Below, piece after piece: positions 53,269-63,231 of a stretch of DNA of 64,000 bases. Positions within the stretch are counted from its first letter, which is position 1, and the number at the start of each line of letters is the position of its first letter. The notes under the pieces are model-generated. The model saw nothing but the letters and a program-made list of their open reading frames with translations. It made no database searches and was not told the DNA's origin. The stretch lies in the NCBI GenBank assembly GCA_002345575.1, contig DDVX01000007.1, forward strand, positions 361,942-425,941, read 5' to 3'. This DNA is from Stutzerimonas stutzeri (GTDB lineage Bacteria > Pseudomonadota > Gammaproteobacteria > Pseudomonadales > Pseudomonadaceae). The translations under genes were made by a program, and so were the position numbers.

Positions 53269-53888
53269 CCCCCATGCAGGAACAGCTGGTCGCCCTCGGC
53301 GCGGTATTCGAAGCCGCGACATTGGTAGACCGGATCGCCCGCACCGGCCAAGTTTCCAGCGCCTCCCTGGCCTGCATGTTCGAGAGCCTGCTGGTACGCG
53401 AGAGCAAGCCAGTCGTAGAAATCTACGGTGGCGATGATCTCAATCTACGCGACGGCTACCGAGCGCTCGCCAGCGCTCTGGAACGCGATACCAACAGCCT
53501 GCAGCGTGAACCGCTGCGCTATGCGCTGGCGATGATCGGCCTGGAGCGCCAGCTGGACAAGCGCGGCGACATGCTGCAGGTCATCGGTAGCCGCTTGGAC
53601 CAGATCCAGCAGCAGGTCGACCACTTCGGACTAACCCACGAAAACGTGATCGCCTCCTTTGGTGGCCTTTATCAGGACACCATTAGCACCTTCCGTCAGC
53701 GCATCCAGGTGCAAGGCGATATGCGCCACCTCCAGCAGAGCGACAACGCCGCAAAAATACGCGCGTTGCTGTTCTCTGGAATCCGCTCCGCGAGGCTCTG
53801 GCGCCAACTTGGTGGGCATCGCTGGCAGCTGGTGTTCAGCCGCCGCAAAATGCTCGACGCACTCTATCCGATGCTGAGACCTGAATAG
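53265..53888 (+). CDS. hflD: HflD homolog, 207 aa
   Basis: Membrane-associated helical protein; E. coli HflD binds lambda CII. Family blocks EQLVALGAVFEAATLVDRIARTGQ and YALAMIGLERQLDKR, MLQVIGSRLDQIQQQVDHFG. Conserved partner of mnmA and purB. Confidence 0.94.
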   Translation: MTPMQEQLVALGAVFEAATLVDRIARTGQVSSASLACMFESLLVRESKPVVEIYGGDDLNLRDGYRALASALERDTNSLQREPLRYALAMIGLERQLDKRGDMLQVIGSRLDQIQQQVDHFGLTHENVIASFGGLYQDTISTFRQRIQVQGDMRHLQQSDNAAKIRALLFSGIRSARLWRQLGGHRWQLVFSRRKMLDALYPMLRPE

Positions 53889-53986
53889 TCTGACCATGCG
53901 CAGGTCGGCAGCCTTCGGCCGACCCAGTCTCTTTCATGTATAATCTGCGCCCTCTTTTCGTGCTCGATTGTCTGAGAATGCCTTCT

Positions 53987-55357
53987 ATGCAGCTTTCCTC
54001 GCTCACCGCGGTTTCCCCCGTCGATGGCCGCTATGCCGGCAAAACCAGCGCCCTGCGCCCGATTTTCAGCGAATTCGGTCTGATTCGCTGCCGTGTCCAG
54101 GTCGAGGTGCGCTGGTTGCAGCGTCTCGCCGCCCACAGTGGTGTTCCGGAAGTTGCGCCCTTCTCTGCCGAAGCCAACGCGCTGCTCGACAGCCTAGCCG
54201 AGAACTTTCAGTTGGAGCATGCCGAGCGCGTCAAGGAGTTCGAGCGCACCACCAACCACGACGTGAAAGCCGTGGAGTACCTGCTCAAGGAACAGGCCAA
54301 GCAGCTGCCTGAGTTGGCGAAGGTCAACGAATTCATCCACTTCGCCTGCACCAGCGAAGACATCAACAATTTGTCCCACGCGCTGATGCTGCGTGAAGGC
54401 CGCGATGCCGTACTGCTCCCGCTGATGCGCCAGCTGGCCGATGCCATTCGCGCTCTGGCTGTGCAGTTCGCCGATGTGCCGATGCTGTCGCGTACCCACG
54501 GCCAGCCAGCCTCGCCGACCACCCTCGGCAAGGAACTGGCCAACGTCGTCTATCGCCTTGAGCGGCAGATCGCACAGATTGCAGCCGTACCGCTGCTGGG
54601 CAAGATCAACGGTGCCGTGGGCAACTACAATGCGCACTTATCGGCTTACCCTGACATCGATTGGGAAACCAACGCCCGCGAGTTCATCGAGAACGATCTC
54701 GGCCTTGCCTGGAACCCCTACACCACGCAGATCGAACCGCATGACTACATCGCCGAACTGTTCGACGCCGTGGCGCGCTTTAACACCATCGTGATCGATT
54801 TCGACCGCGACATCTGGGGCTATATCTCCCTCGGCTACTTCAAGCAGAAGACCGTCGCAGGCGAAATCGGCTCCTCGACCATGCCACACAAGGTCAACCC
54901 AATCGACTTCGAGAACTCCGAAGGCAATTTGGGTATCGCCAACGCCATCCTGCAGCATCTGGCCAGCAAGCTGCCGATCTCCCGCTGGCAGCGCGATCTG
55001 ACCGACTCCACGGTGCTACGCAACCTCGGCGTCGGCTTCGCGCACAGCGTCATCGCCTATGAAGCCAGCCTGAAGGGCATCAGCAAGCTGGAGCTGAACG
55101 CTGCGCGCATCGCCGATGATCTGGATAACTGCTGGGAAGTACTGGCCGAGCCGATCCAGACTGTCATGCGCCGTTACGCCGTGGAAAATGCCTACGAGAA
55201 ACTCAAGGACCTGACTCGCGGCAAAGGGATTACCCCTGAAGCGCTGCAGACCTTCATCGAGGCTTTGGACATCCCTGTTCAGGCTAAGGCCGAACTGCAC
55301 AAGCTGACCCCAGCGAACTACATCGGCAACGCCGCGGCCCAGGCCAAGCGGGTCTGA
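53987..55357 (+). CDS. purB: Adenylosuccinate lyase PurB, 456 aa
   Basis: Purine synthesis, cleaves SAICAR and adenylosuccinate. Signature SSTMPHKVNPIDFENSEGN with the catalytic Ser loop, and THGQPASPTTLGKE. Start ATG 53987 (MQLSSLTAVSPVDGRYAGK) gives the standard 456 aa; the frame opens earlier at 53936. Confidence 0.97.
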   Translation: MQLSSLTAVSPVDGRYAGKTSALRPIFSEFGLIRCRVQVEVRWLQRLAAHSGVPEVAPFSAEANALLDSLAENFQLEHAERVKEFERTTNHDVKAVEYLLKEQAKQLPELAKVNEFIHFACTSEDINNLSHALMLREGRDAVLLPLMRQLADAIRALAVQFADVPMLSRTHGQPASPTTLGKELANVVYRLERQIAQIAAVPLLGKINGAVGNYNAHLSAYPDIDWETNAREFIENDLGLAWNPYTTQIEPHDYIAELFDAVARFNTIVIDFDRDIWGYISLGYFKQKTVAGEIGSSTMPHKVNPIDFENSEGNLGIANAILQHLASKLPISRWQRDLTDSTVLRNLGVGFAHSVIAYEASLKGISKLELNAARIADDLDNCWEVLAEPIQTVMRRYAVENAYEKLKDLTRGKGITPEALQTFIEALDIPVQAKAELHKLTPANYIGNAAAQAKRV

Positions 55358-55378
55358 CGACACTCCCTTTTTTGCACG

Positions 55379-55404
55379 CCCGGCTGTGCCCGGGCGTTTT
55401 TTAT
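55379..55404 (+). terminator. Terminator of purB
   Basis: CGCCCGG-CTGTG-CCCGGGCG followed by TTTTTT. Confidence 0.88.
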
Positions 55405-55436
55405 TACAGCTCTGTCAGCAGAGCAAGGTACACGGC

Positions 55437-56603
55437 ATGACATCCGATATTCCCCTGCAAATCCTCGGCGGCATAAGTGCGCGCGAATTCCTGCGTGATT
55501 ACTGGCAAAAGAAGCCGCTGCTTATCCGTCAGGCCATTCCATCATTCGAAAGCCCGATTTCCGCCGATGAGTTGGCCGGATTATCTCTTGAAGAAGAGGT
55601 CGAATCCCGCTTGATCGTGGAGCATGGCGACAGCCCCTGGGAGCTTCGTCGCGGCCCATTCGCCGAAGATACTTACCAGAACCTACCCGAGCGGGACTGG
55701 ACACTGCTGGTTCAGGCCGTGGATCAGCTGGTTCCGGAAGTCGCCGAACTAGCGGAGCATTTTCGCTTTCTGCCCAACTGGCGCATTGACGACATAATGA
55801 TCAGCTTTGCTGCTCCCGGCGGTGGTGTTGGCCCGCATTTCGATAACTATGACGTCTTCCTGCTCCAGGCCCACGGCCAGCGCCGCTGGCGTATCGGGCA
55901 GATGTGCGACAGCGAAAGCCCGTTGCTTGAGCATGGCGATCTACGCATTCTCGCTGACTTCCAAGGCACCGACGAATGGGTCCTGGAGCCTGGCGACATG
56001 CTTTATTTGCCGCCACGCCTGGCGCATTTTGGCACCGCCGAAGATGCCTGCATGACCTATTCGGTAGGCTTCCGGGCACCTAGCGCTGCGGAAGTCCTCA
56101 CCCATTTCACCGATTTTCTCGCGCAGTTTTTGCCCGATGAAGAGCGCTACAGCGATGCTGATCTGTTGCCCGCCGAAGATCCCTACCAGATCCAGAGCGA
56201 CGCACTGGAGCGCCTGCGGGGCATGCTCAACGAACACATGGGCGACGAGCGCCTGCTGCTGACCTGGTTCGGCCAGTTCATGACCGAGCCTCGCTATCCC
56301 GAGCGCGTCCAGGGCCCCGAGATCGACGAGCAGCAGCTGCTTGATGCCCTTGAGGAAGGTGCCATCCTAGTGCGGAACCTTAGCGCTCGTCTTGCCTGGA
56401 GCGAAATCGACCTCGGCCTGTTGTTATTTGCCAGCGGTCAGAGCCGGCTGCTTCCGGCCCATCTGAAGGAGTTACTGAAACTGCTCTGCTCTGCCGATGC
56501 GCTGCACAGCGAAAATCTTGGCCAATGGCTGAATGATGAAGATGGGCGTAATCTAGTGTTGCAACTAGTAAAACAGGGAAGTCTGGAGTTTGCTGATGAG
56601 TGA
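55437..56603 (+). CDS. roxA: Ribosomal protein L16 arginine hydroxylase RoxA (YcfD), 388 aa
   Basis: Fe(II)/2-oxoglutarate JmjC oxygenase that hydroxylates an Arg of L16. Iron ligands fit His134 and Asp136 (GPHFDNYDVF) and His197 (RLAHFGTAED); C-terminal winged helix part follows. Start ATG 55437. E. coli YcfD is in the same neighbourhood class. The stop overlaps the GNAT start by 8 nt. Confidence 0.92.
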   Translation: MTSDIPLQILGGISAREFLRDYWQKKPLLIRQAIPSFESPISADELAGLSLEEEVESRLIVEHGDSPWELRRGPFAEDTYQNLPERDWTLLVQAVDQLVPEVAELAEHFRFLPNWRIDDIMISFAAPGGGVGPHFDNYDVFLLQAHGQRRWRIGQMCDSESPLLEHGDLRILADFQGTDEWVLEPGDMLYLPPRLAHFGTAEDACMTYSVGFRAPSAAEVLTHFTDFLAQFLPDEERYSDADLLPAEDPYQIQSDALERLRGMLNEHMGDERLLLTWFGQFMTEPRYPERVQGPEIDEQQLLDALEEGAILVRNLSARLAWSEIDLGLLLFASGQSRLLPAHLKELLKLLCSADALHSENLGQWLNDEDGRNLVLQLVKQGSLEFADE

Positions 56604-57021
56604 AATAGCCGTTCGAATCGCTGACTGGCAACAAGACAACGCAGACCTACGCCGGATCCGAGACGCGGTCTTCGTTGCCGAGCAATCAGTCCCGCCGGAG
56701 CTCGAATGGGACGGCGACGACGAAGAGGCCATCCATTTTCTCGCTCTGGAAAATGGTTACCCCATCGGCACTGCACGCCTGCTGACCGACGGTCAGATCG
56801 GTCGTGTCTCGGTTTTGCGCGACTGGCGCGGGATGAACATTGGCGATGCCCTCATGCGCGCGGTCATTGCCGAAGCCGAACAGCGTGGCCTTAGAGAGCA
56901 ACGACTTACTGCCCAGGTCCATGCTACAAGATTCTACGAGCGACTCGGTTTTGAAGTCGTAAGCGAAGAGTTTCTAGAAGCCGGCCTCCCTCATGTCGAC
57001 ATGCTGCGCAAAAGCAGCTGA
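56596..57021 (+). CDS. GNAT family N-acetyltransferase, 141 aa
   Basis: Acetyl-CoA-binding motif RVSVLRDWRGMNIGDALMRAVIAEAEQRG (RxxGxG/A-like: RGMNIG) and C-terminal VHATRFYERLGFEVVSEEFLEAGLPHVDM, typical of the ElaA/YjcF-type small GNATs. ATG 56596 overlaps roxA. Substrate unknown. Confidence 0.9.
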   Translation: MSEIAVRIADWQQDNADLRRIRDAVFVAEQSVPPELEWDGDDEEAIHFLALENGYPIGTARLLTDGQIGRVSVLRDWRGMNIGDALMRAVIAEAEQRGLREQRLTAQVHATRFYERLGFEVVSEEFLEAGLPHVDMLRKSS

Positions 57022-57027
57022 CCAAAC

Positions 57028-57648
57028 ATGAGTTCTAATGAGCGAGATCATTCGATGGCCGCAACCGAACTGGCGGCCATCGAATTCGTGTCATTAGGCC
57101 GTTACCCCATCAATAATCCTCAACGGCAACAACCGAAAAAGCTATCCAAAGTCGCCATGCCTGATGGCAGCGAGACTCTCCAGCCAATCGCTTCTCGTGA
57201 AGATGCGCGCCGGCATACGCTCTCGTTGTTTTGCCAGGCGCGGCACTCGTTGCGCCTGTACAGCCCCGACCTGGAGTCCTGGCTCTACGACCAGAGTGAC
57301 ATAATGCAGGCATCTAAGCGCTTCCTCTTGGCGCATCCGCGCAATCGTCTGCGCATCTTGCTAGCAGACCCGACCCAGGCCATCAGACAGAGCCACCGAC
57401 TGCTGACGTTGGCGCGTCGATTGACCAGCAGTCTGCAGATCCGCACACTCAATCCCGAATATCCCGCGCAGTCATCGGCCTTTTTGGTCGTCGATCATTC
57501 CGGACTGCTAGTCCGCCCCGGGCCAAAGCACGCTGCAGGCTATGCGCTATACCAGAGCCCCGGCAGAGCCCGCGCCCTGCGACACCAGTTCGACAGCGCT
57601 TGGGACCATAGCCTGTCCCATCCGGATCTGCGGAGCTTTCTATTATGA
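57028..57648 (+). CDS. Conserved hypothetical protein (PLD-like/DUF7931 type), 206 aa
   Basis: Pseudomonads carry this gene after the GNAT gene, often mislabelled as acetyltransferase. The sequence LFCQARHSLRLYSPDLESWLYDQSDIMQA and LRILLADPTQAIRQSHRLLTLARRL is like the start of a phospholipase D-type fold but without a clear HKD motif, so catalysis is doubtful. Coupled to the next gene by a 4-nt overlap. Confidence 0.8.
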   Translation: MSSNERDHSMAATELAAIEFVSLGRYPINNPQRQQPKKLSKVAMPDGSETLQPIASREDARRHTLSLFCQARHSLRLYSPDLESWLYDQSDIMQASKRFLLAHPRNRLRILLADPTQAIRQSHRLLTLARRLTSSLQIRTLNPEYPAQSSAFLVVDHSGLLVRPGPKHAAGYALYQSPGRARALRHQFDSAWDHSLSHPDLRSFLL

Positions 57649-58451
57649 CTTGCCGCCTTCTCTTTCTCGTATCGCTCCTGTTCAGCATGACTCTACACGC
57701 TGCGACCGAGGTGATTCCGCTCAATTTCCGTATGGCACAGGACATGCTGCCCATCGCCGAGTCGGTAGTCGGCGATCAGGGCAAGGTGAACGCCTACGGC
57801 AATCAGCTGATCATCAATGCTCCAGCTGCAGTGATCGCCGAACTGCGGCAGGTCCTGTCTCAGCTAGACAGCGAACCCAAACGGCTGCTCATCAGCGTGG
57901 ATACTCAGAATACGGCCTTGAGCAATCAAAGCGGCTACCGCGTTGATGGTTCGGTCGTCATCGGCGACACCGAAGTGCGCGCCGGGCGTGGTGAAGCAGG
58001 CGGCCGCGATCAGCTTCGTATCATTCGCCGCAACACGAGCAGCCAAGGCGATGGCATTCAGCAGGTACAGACAACCGAGGGCTACCCCGCCCTGATTCAG
58101 GTCGGACAGAGTGTGCCGCTCACCGCTAGCGCCACCGACGAGTATGGACGGCTCTACCAGCAGAGCCAGTATCGCGACGTCACACGCGGCTTCTATGCCA
58201 CCGCAACGGTGCACGGTGATCGCGTACAGATCAGCATCAGCAGTCAGCAGGATCGAATAAGCACGTCCAGGGCAGACGTCGTCGATATTCAGGAGACCGA
58301 TACCCGCGTCAGCGGGCGCCTCGGTGAATGGATTTCTCTTGGCGGCATCGACCAAAGCGCCAGCTCCAGCCAGAGCGGTACCCTGCGTCGTCATTCCACC
58401 CAAGGCCACCAGGATTTTTCGCTACGGCTAAAGGTGGACCTGCTGCAGTAA
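57645..58451 (+). CDS. Secretin-N domain-like periplasmic protein, 268 aa
   Basis: Signal peptide MTCRLLFLVSLLFSMTLHA, then EVIPLNFRMAQDMLPIAESVVGDQGKVNAYGNQLIINAPAAVIAELRQVLSQLD (in parts), which is the secretin N1/N2 (NolW-like) pattern, normally part of type II/III secretins. No secretin barrel follows, so this is a stand-alone envelope protein. Role unknown; possibly assembles with the 206-aa product. Confidence 0.82.
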   Translation: MTCRLLFLVSLLFSMTLHAATEVIPLNFRMAQDMLPIAESVVGDQGKVNAYGNQLIINAPAAVIAELRQVLSQLDSEPKRLLISVDTQNTALSNQSGYRVDGSVVIGDTEVRAGRGEAGGRDQLRIIRRNTSSQGDGIQQVQTTEGYPALIQVGQSVPLTASATDEYGRLYQQSQYRDVTRGFYATATVHGDRVQISISSQQDRISTSRADVVDIQETDTRVSGRLGEWISLGGIDQSASSSQSGTLRRHSTQGHQDFSLRLKVDLLQ

Positions 58452-58956
58452 TTTCCTCGAGCTACCTAATTGCCAGTCATCGAATATGTAGTGCCATAAA
58501 AAAAGCACTACAAAACATTTGACGAACCAATTCTGGCAGCGCATCATTGCCCCGCTCCCGCTAACCAGAGGCCCTGAAAAGGCCTCCGGATCACACTCAG
58601 CCAATCAGCAGAGACGATCCGTGACTGGACTGCCCACAAGGCGGACTGACGAGGTTGCGACTGGAACGAGTCGTCCTGAGGGACGGGGAAGCAACTAACG
58701 TATCAGCTCGAAGATGTCAGCCTACTTCACGCAGCGGCCACACCCCCGTAGCGTATCGGAATGCCACGATCATTCCGCGGTGAAACGACTTCCCTGATGA
58801 ACGTAACTGCGCACCCTCCTCTGGTTCAATCCTCGCTCTGGTCGGTATTTCGACGCTCTGCCACGTGCTGTTTTGCATGATCAGCGTAAGCACGCAGGTC
58901 TCGGTGGGAAAAAGTCGGTGCTCAACCAAAAACGAATATTTTTTGAAGGATTGACC
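58452..58956. promoter_or_regulatory. aceA upstream region (505 nt, gene-free)
   Basis: No plausible gene. Two adjacent short inverted repeats, CGACT-ggaacg-AGTCG at 58658-58673 and GTCC-tgag-GGAC at 58673-58684, followed by GGGGAAGC, look like a structured leader or operator. A promoter was not clearly identified. Confidence 0.4.
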
Positions 58957-60552
58957 ATGTCCGCTTACCAAAACGACATCAAGGCCGTTGCCGCTCTGAA
59001 AGAAGTAGCTGGAAGCAGCTGGAGCGCTATCAACCCTGAGTCCGTCGCTCGCATGCGTGCTCAGAACCGTTTCAAGACCGGGCTGGAAATTGCCCAGTAC
59101 ACCGCCGATATCATGCGCAAGGACATGGCCGAGTACGACGCTGACTCGTCCGTTTACACCCAGTCGCTGGGCTGCTGGCATGGCTTCATCGGTCAGCAGA
59201 AGCTGATCTCCATCAAGAAGCACCTGAAGACCACCAACAAGCGCTACCTCTACCTGTCCGGCTGGATGGTTGCTGCGTTGCGCTCCGAGTTCGGTCCTCT
59301 GCCTGACCAGTCAATGCACGAGAAGACTGCCGTCTCCGACCTGATCGAAGAGCTGTACACCTTCCTTCGCCAGGCTGACAGCCGCGAGCTAGACCTGCTG
59401 TTCACCGCACTGGACGCTGCCCGCGAAGCTGGCGACACCGCCAAGGCTGCTGAGATCCAATCGCAGATCGACAACTACGAAACCCACATCGTGCCGATCA
59501 TCGCCGATATTGACGCCGGTTTCGGTAATCCGGAAGCCACCTACTTGCTGGCCAAGCGCATGATCGAAGCAGGCGCTTGCTGCATCCAGATCGAAAACCA
59601 GGTTTCCGACGAGAAGCAGTGCGGCCACCAGGACGGTAAAGTGACCGTTCCTCACGCCGACTTCCTTGCCAAGATCGCTGCTGTTCGTTACGCGTTCCTG
59701 GAGCTGGGCATTGACAACGGCGTAATCGTTGCTCGTACCGACTCCCTGGGTGCTGGCCTGACCAAGCAGATCGCCGTGACCAAAGAGCCGGGCGATCTGG
59801 GAGATCTTTACAACTCCTTCCTGGACTGCGAAGAAATCACCGAAGCCGAGCTGGGTAATGGTGACGTCGTGATCAAGCGCGAAGGCAAACTGCTGCGTCC
59901 CAAGCGTCTGCCGAGCAACCTGTTCCAGTTCCGAGCCGGCACCGGCGAAGATCGCTGTGTTCTGGACTGCATCACCTCGCTGCAAAACGGCGCCGATCTG
60001 TTGTGGATTGAAACCGAGAAGCCGCACGTTGGCCAGATCAAGACCATGGTTGACCGCATCCGCGAAGTGATCCCTACAGCCAAACTGGTGTACAACAACA
60101 GCCCGTCCTTCAACTGGACCCTGAACTTCCGCCAGCAGGTGTTCGATCAGTTCGTCACCGAAGGCAAGGACGTTTCCACCTACGACCGCGCCAAGCTGAT
60201 GAGCGTAGAGTACGACGAGACCGAACTGGCCAAGGTAGCCGACGAGAAGATCCGTACCTTCCAGAAGGACGGCTCCGCTCACGCTGGCATCTTCCACCAC
60301 CTGATCACTCTGCCGACCTACCACACTGCTGCGCTGTCCACCGACAACCTGGCCAAGGGTTACTTCGCAGATCAGGGCATGCTGGCCTACGTCAAGGGCG
60401 TGCAGCGTGAAGAACTGCGTCAGGGCATCGCCTGCGTCCGCCACCAGAACATGGCTGGCTCCGACATCGGCGACAACCATAAAGAGTACTTCGCTGGTGA
60501 AGCGGCTCTGAAGGCAAGCGGCAAAGACAACACCATGAACCAGTTCCACTAA
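58957..60552 (+). CDS. aceA: Isocitrate lyase AceA, 531 aa
   Basis: Cleaves isocitrate to succinate and glyoxylate (glyoxylate shunt). Signature KQCGH with catalytic Cys222, DIDAGFGN, and an extra C-terminal length giving the ~530-aa class used by Pseudomonas. GAAGGATTGACC precedes the ATG. Competes with Icd and Idh, encoded 7-11 kb upstream. Confidence 0.97.
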   Translation: MSAYQNDIKAVAALKEVAGSSWSAINPESVARMRAQNRFKTGLEIAQYTADIMRKDMAEYDADSSVYTQSLGCWHGFIGQQKLISIKKHLKTTNKRYLYLSGWMVAALRSEFGPLPDQSMHEKTAVSDLIEELYTFLRQADSRELDLLFTALDAAREAGDTAKAAEIQSQIDNYETHIVPIIADIDAGFGNPEATYLLAKRMIEAGACCIQIENQVSDEKQCGHQDGKVTVPHADFLAKIAAVRYAFLELGIDNGVIVARTDSLGAGLTKQIAVTKEPGDLGDLYNSFLDCEEITEAELGNGDVVIKREGKLLRPKRLPSNLFQFRAGTGEDRCVLDCITSLQNGADLLWIETEKPHVGQIKTMVDRIREVIPTAKLVYNNSPSFNWTLNFRQQVFDQFVTEGKDVSTYDRAKLMSVEYDETELAKVADEKIRTFQKDGSAHAGIFHHLITLPTYHTAALSTDNLAKGYFADQGMLAYVKGVQREELRQGIACVRHQNMAGSDIGDNHKEYFAGEAALKASGKDNTMNQFH

Positions 60553-60597
60553 GGAACGGTACAGCCTGACCGATTGGCCAGGCCAGGTGCTGAAACA

Positions 60598-60624
60598 GAA
60601 AGCCCCAGTAGTCTTGGGGCTTTC
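60598..60624 (+). terminator. Terminator of aceA
   Basis: GAAAGCCCCA-N7-TGGGGCTTTC, a 10-bp stem 46 nt after the stop. Confidence 0.85.
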
Positions 60625-60721
60625 TGCTTTCCGTACTCTTAAAAAGGACGCTCTGGTTAGTCTGTGAGCTCAAGGAGCTGCTATGTCTGGCAGGTGTTCG
60701 CTACACCAGCTCGCCAAGGTG

Positions 60722-61792
60722 TCACTGGTGTTTGGAGGCAGAGTCGTCGTTCGGAGTCGTGAACAGTCCCCAAGCCGATATGAACAACGCCGCAATCAAG
60801 GGGCCAATGACGAAGCCGTTCAAACCGAACAGACTCAGTCCACCAAGGGTCGAAATCAGCACCACGTAATCAGGCATCTTGGTGTCCTTACCCACCAGAA
60901 TGGGGCGCAGAATATTGTCGACCAGACCAATGACAAGCACGCCATAAAGGATAAGGATCACACCCTGCGCGATCATGCCCTTGAGCAAAAAATAGACCGC
61001 TACGGGCGTCCAGATCAGCCCTGCGCCTACTGCAGGCAGCAACGATAGAAACGCCATCAATACGCCGCACAGGACCGCACTCGGAATCCCCAATATCGCA
61101 AAGATAACTCCACCCAGAGCGCCTTGAGTAGCAGCTACAACGATATTGCCTTTAACTGTGGCGCGTACCACGCGGGTGAACTTGCTGAACAACCGCCGCT
61201 TCTGAGTATCGCTCAGCGGCATCGCCCTCCGAATCCGCGCAACTAGCTCTCGGCCGTCGCGCAGCAAGAAGAACAGCAGGTAGAGCATCAAAAAGAAGCT
61301 CAGGACGAACTGGAAGGTTCCTTGTCCGAAGCTGAAAGCCTTGGTAGCCAGAAACTGGCTGCCCTCCAGCGCGCTGGTAGCCAGCCGCTCCCGAATCTGC
61401 TCCAGATCTCCTAGACCGAAACGCTGCATCTGCACTTGCCAGGAAGCCGGCAGCAGCTCCTTCGCGCTACTCACGATGCTGTCTATGTCGATCTCACCGC
61501 TCTCGATTTGCGTATAGAGCGTCGTTCCCTCCTGCACCAGAATCCCGGTTATGAGAATCACGGGTATTACCGCAACCAGCAAGCAGATGAGCAAAGTAGC
61601 GAGGGCCGCCAGATTTCGCCGAGGGCTGAAACGGAGCTGCAGACGACGCTGAACCGGCGCAAAAATAATCGCCAGGATCACCGCCCAAAACACGGCGCCG
61701 TAGAAAGGCAGGAGTATCCAGCCAAAGGCCAGCGATACGACAAGCAACAGAGCGAGGAATACTTTCTGTTCAAGCGTCGAATTGGCCATCAT
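60722..61792 (-). CDS. AI-2E family transporter, 356 aa
   Basis: Polytopic inner-membrane protein of the PerM/TqsA family (UPF0118). About eight TM helices; the conserved FFLLRDGRELVARIRRAMPLSDTQKRRLFSKF and PAVGAGLIWTPVAVYFLLKG, then LVDNILRPILVGKDTKMPDYVVLISTLGG (in parts), are clear. Substrate not predictable. Confidence 0.93.
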   Translation of the reverse strand: MMANSTLEQKVFLALLLVVSLAFGWILLPFYGAVFWAVILAIIFAPVQRRLQLRFSPRRNLAALATLLICLLVAVIPVILITGILVQEGTTLYTQIESGEIDIDSIVSSAKELLPASWQVQMQRFGLGDLEQIRERLATSALEGSQFLATKAFSFGQGTFQFVLSFFLMLYLLFFLLRDGRELVARIRRAMPLSDTQKRRLFSKFTRVVRATVKGNIVVAATQGALGGVIFAILGIPSAVLCGVLMAFLSLLPAVGAGLIWTPVAVYFLLKGMIAQGVILILYGVLVIGLVDNILRPILVGKDTKMPDYVVLISTLGGLSLFGLNGFVIGPLIAALFISAWGLFTTPNDDSASKHQ

Positions 61793-61914
61793 GCACCCTG
61801 CTGCGGTAGTAGTACCTGTTAGTCAACGAACGCAGGAAGGAGTGCAGACGAGCCGGATACTGTCTCGCGGCAAGACAACATCCGACTTTTGATGAAGCTA
61901 CAGCAGCGACTGGC

Positions 61915-63231
61915 TCAAAGCACCATGGCCGCGACCCAACCGAATGCCAGCAAGGGCAAGTTGTAGTGGAGAAAGGTAGGCACGACTGTATCCCAAATGT
62001 GATTATGCTGGCCGTCCACGTTCAGCCCTGCGGTGGGGCCCAGCGTCGAGTCGGACGCTGGTGAGCCGGCATCGCCCAGGGCGCCGGCGGTTCCGACGAG
62101 GCTAACGATGGCCAAGGTGCTAAAGCCCAGCTCCATGCTGAGCGGAACGAAGATCGCGGCAATTATCGGAACAGTCGAAAATGACGAGCCGATACCGATG
62201 GTCACCAGCAGGCCAACCAGCAGCATTAATAGCGCGCCTACCGCCTTGCTGTTGCCTATCCATTGCGCCGATGCGTCAACCAGCGTCTTCACCTGGCCAG
62301 TCTCGCGCATAACTTCGGCGAAACCGGAAGCGGCGATCATGATGAAGCCGATCATCGCCATCATTTTCATGCCTTCAGTAAACAGGTCATCGGCTTCCCG
62401 CCAACGCACAACACGCGAAACCGAGAAAATCACGAAACCTGCCAGTGCGCCAATGATCATCGAATCGAGCCACAACTGAAAGGCGAAAGCGACCGCAATC
62501 GCAACGCCCGCAACCAGCAGCGTCAGCGGGCTGTACCGGGGGCCAGGCTGAACCGAACTATCGACTTCCTGCCAAGCATAAGCCCGCGGTTTGCGATAGC
62601 TATACAGCGCTATCAACAGTCCCGCGACCATGCCCAACGCCGGAATCAGCATGGCTTGGGTGACCGCGACCCCTCCTACATCCAGCCCGCTCTTGGCGAC
62701 GTTGGCTAGCAGTATTTCTTTGAGGAAGATGTTGCCAAACCCAACCGGCAGGAACATATACGGTGTGATCAGCCCGAAGGCGAGAACGCAAGCGATCAGT
62801 CGACGGTCAATCTGCAACTTGGTAAGAACATACAGTAGAGGCGGAACCAGCAACGGAATGAATGCAATATGAATCGGCAGTATATTCTGCGAAGAAACCG
62901 CCACCGCCAGTAGCAACCCAACCAACAGCCACTTCACCGCGCCTGCGCTGTCAGCCTCTTGCCGGCCAAGCATGGCCAACACCTTGTCCGCCAAGGCATG
63001 CGCCAGCCCGCTCTTGCCAATCGCCACGGCAAAAGCGCCAAGCAACGCATAGGAAAGTGCTACCGTCGCGCCGCCACCCAAGCCTTTATTGAAAGCGGCC
63101 AGGCTGCCTTCAATTCCCAAGCCGCCCAACAACCCGCCCGCAACGGCACCCGTAATCAACGCCACGACCACGTGAACTCGGCATAAGCTGAGAACCAGCA
63201 TGATCCCCACTGCTGCAACTACAGCATTCAT
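61915..63231 (-). CDS. Na+/H+ antiporter family (NhaC-like) protein, 438 aa
   Basis: About 11-12 TM helices; GVSQAMLIPALG-like and FSTVPIIAAIFVPLSMELGFS, with VGTAGALGDAGSPASDSTLGPTAGLNVDGQHNHIWDT (in parts) as C-terminal family signature. ATG 63231 is preferred for the AGGGGA ribosome site, over a GTG at 63249. The transported ion is inferred. Confidence 0.88.
   Translation of the reverse strand: MNAVVAAVGIMLVLSLCRVHVVVALITGAVAGGLLGGLGIEGSLAAFNKGLGGGATVALSYALLGAFAVAIGKSGLAHALADKVLAMLGRQEADSAGAVKWLLVGLLLAVAVSSQNILPIHIAFIPLLVPPLLYVLTKLQIDRRLIACVLAFGLITPYMFLPVGFGNIFLKEILLANVAKSGLDVGGVAVTQAMLIPALGMVAGLLIALYSYRKPRAYAWQEVDSSVQPGPRYSPLTLLVAGVAIAVAFAFQLWLDSMIIGALAGFVIFSVSRVVRWREADDLFTEGMKMMAMIGFIMIAASGFAEVMRETGQVKTLVDASAQWIGNSKAVGALLMLLVGLLVTIGIGSSFSTVPIIAAIFVPLSMELGFSTLAIVSLVGTAGALGDAGSPASDSTLGPTAGLNVDGQHNHIWDTVVPTFLHYNLPLLAFGWVAAMVL

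Noticed and set aside
58717..59223. 168-aa minus-strand ORF in the aceA promoter region
   Set aside because: Overlaps the aceA start for 267 nt; no ribosome site or family.
59389..60549. 386-aa minus-strand ORF
   Set aside because: Antisense to aceA.
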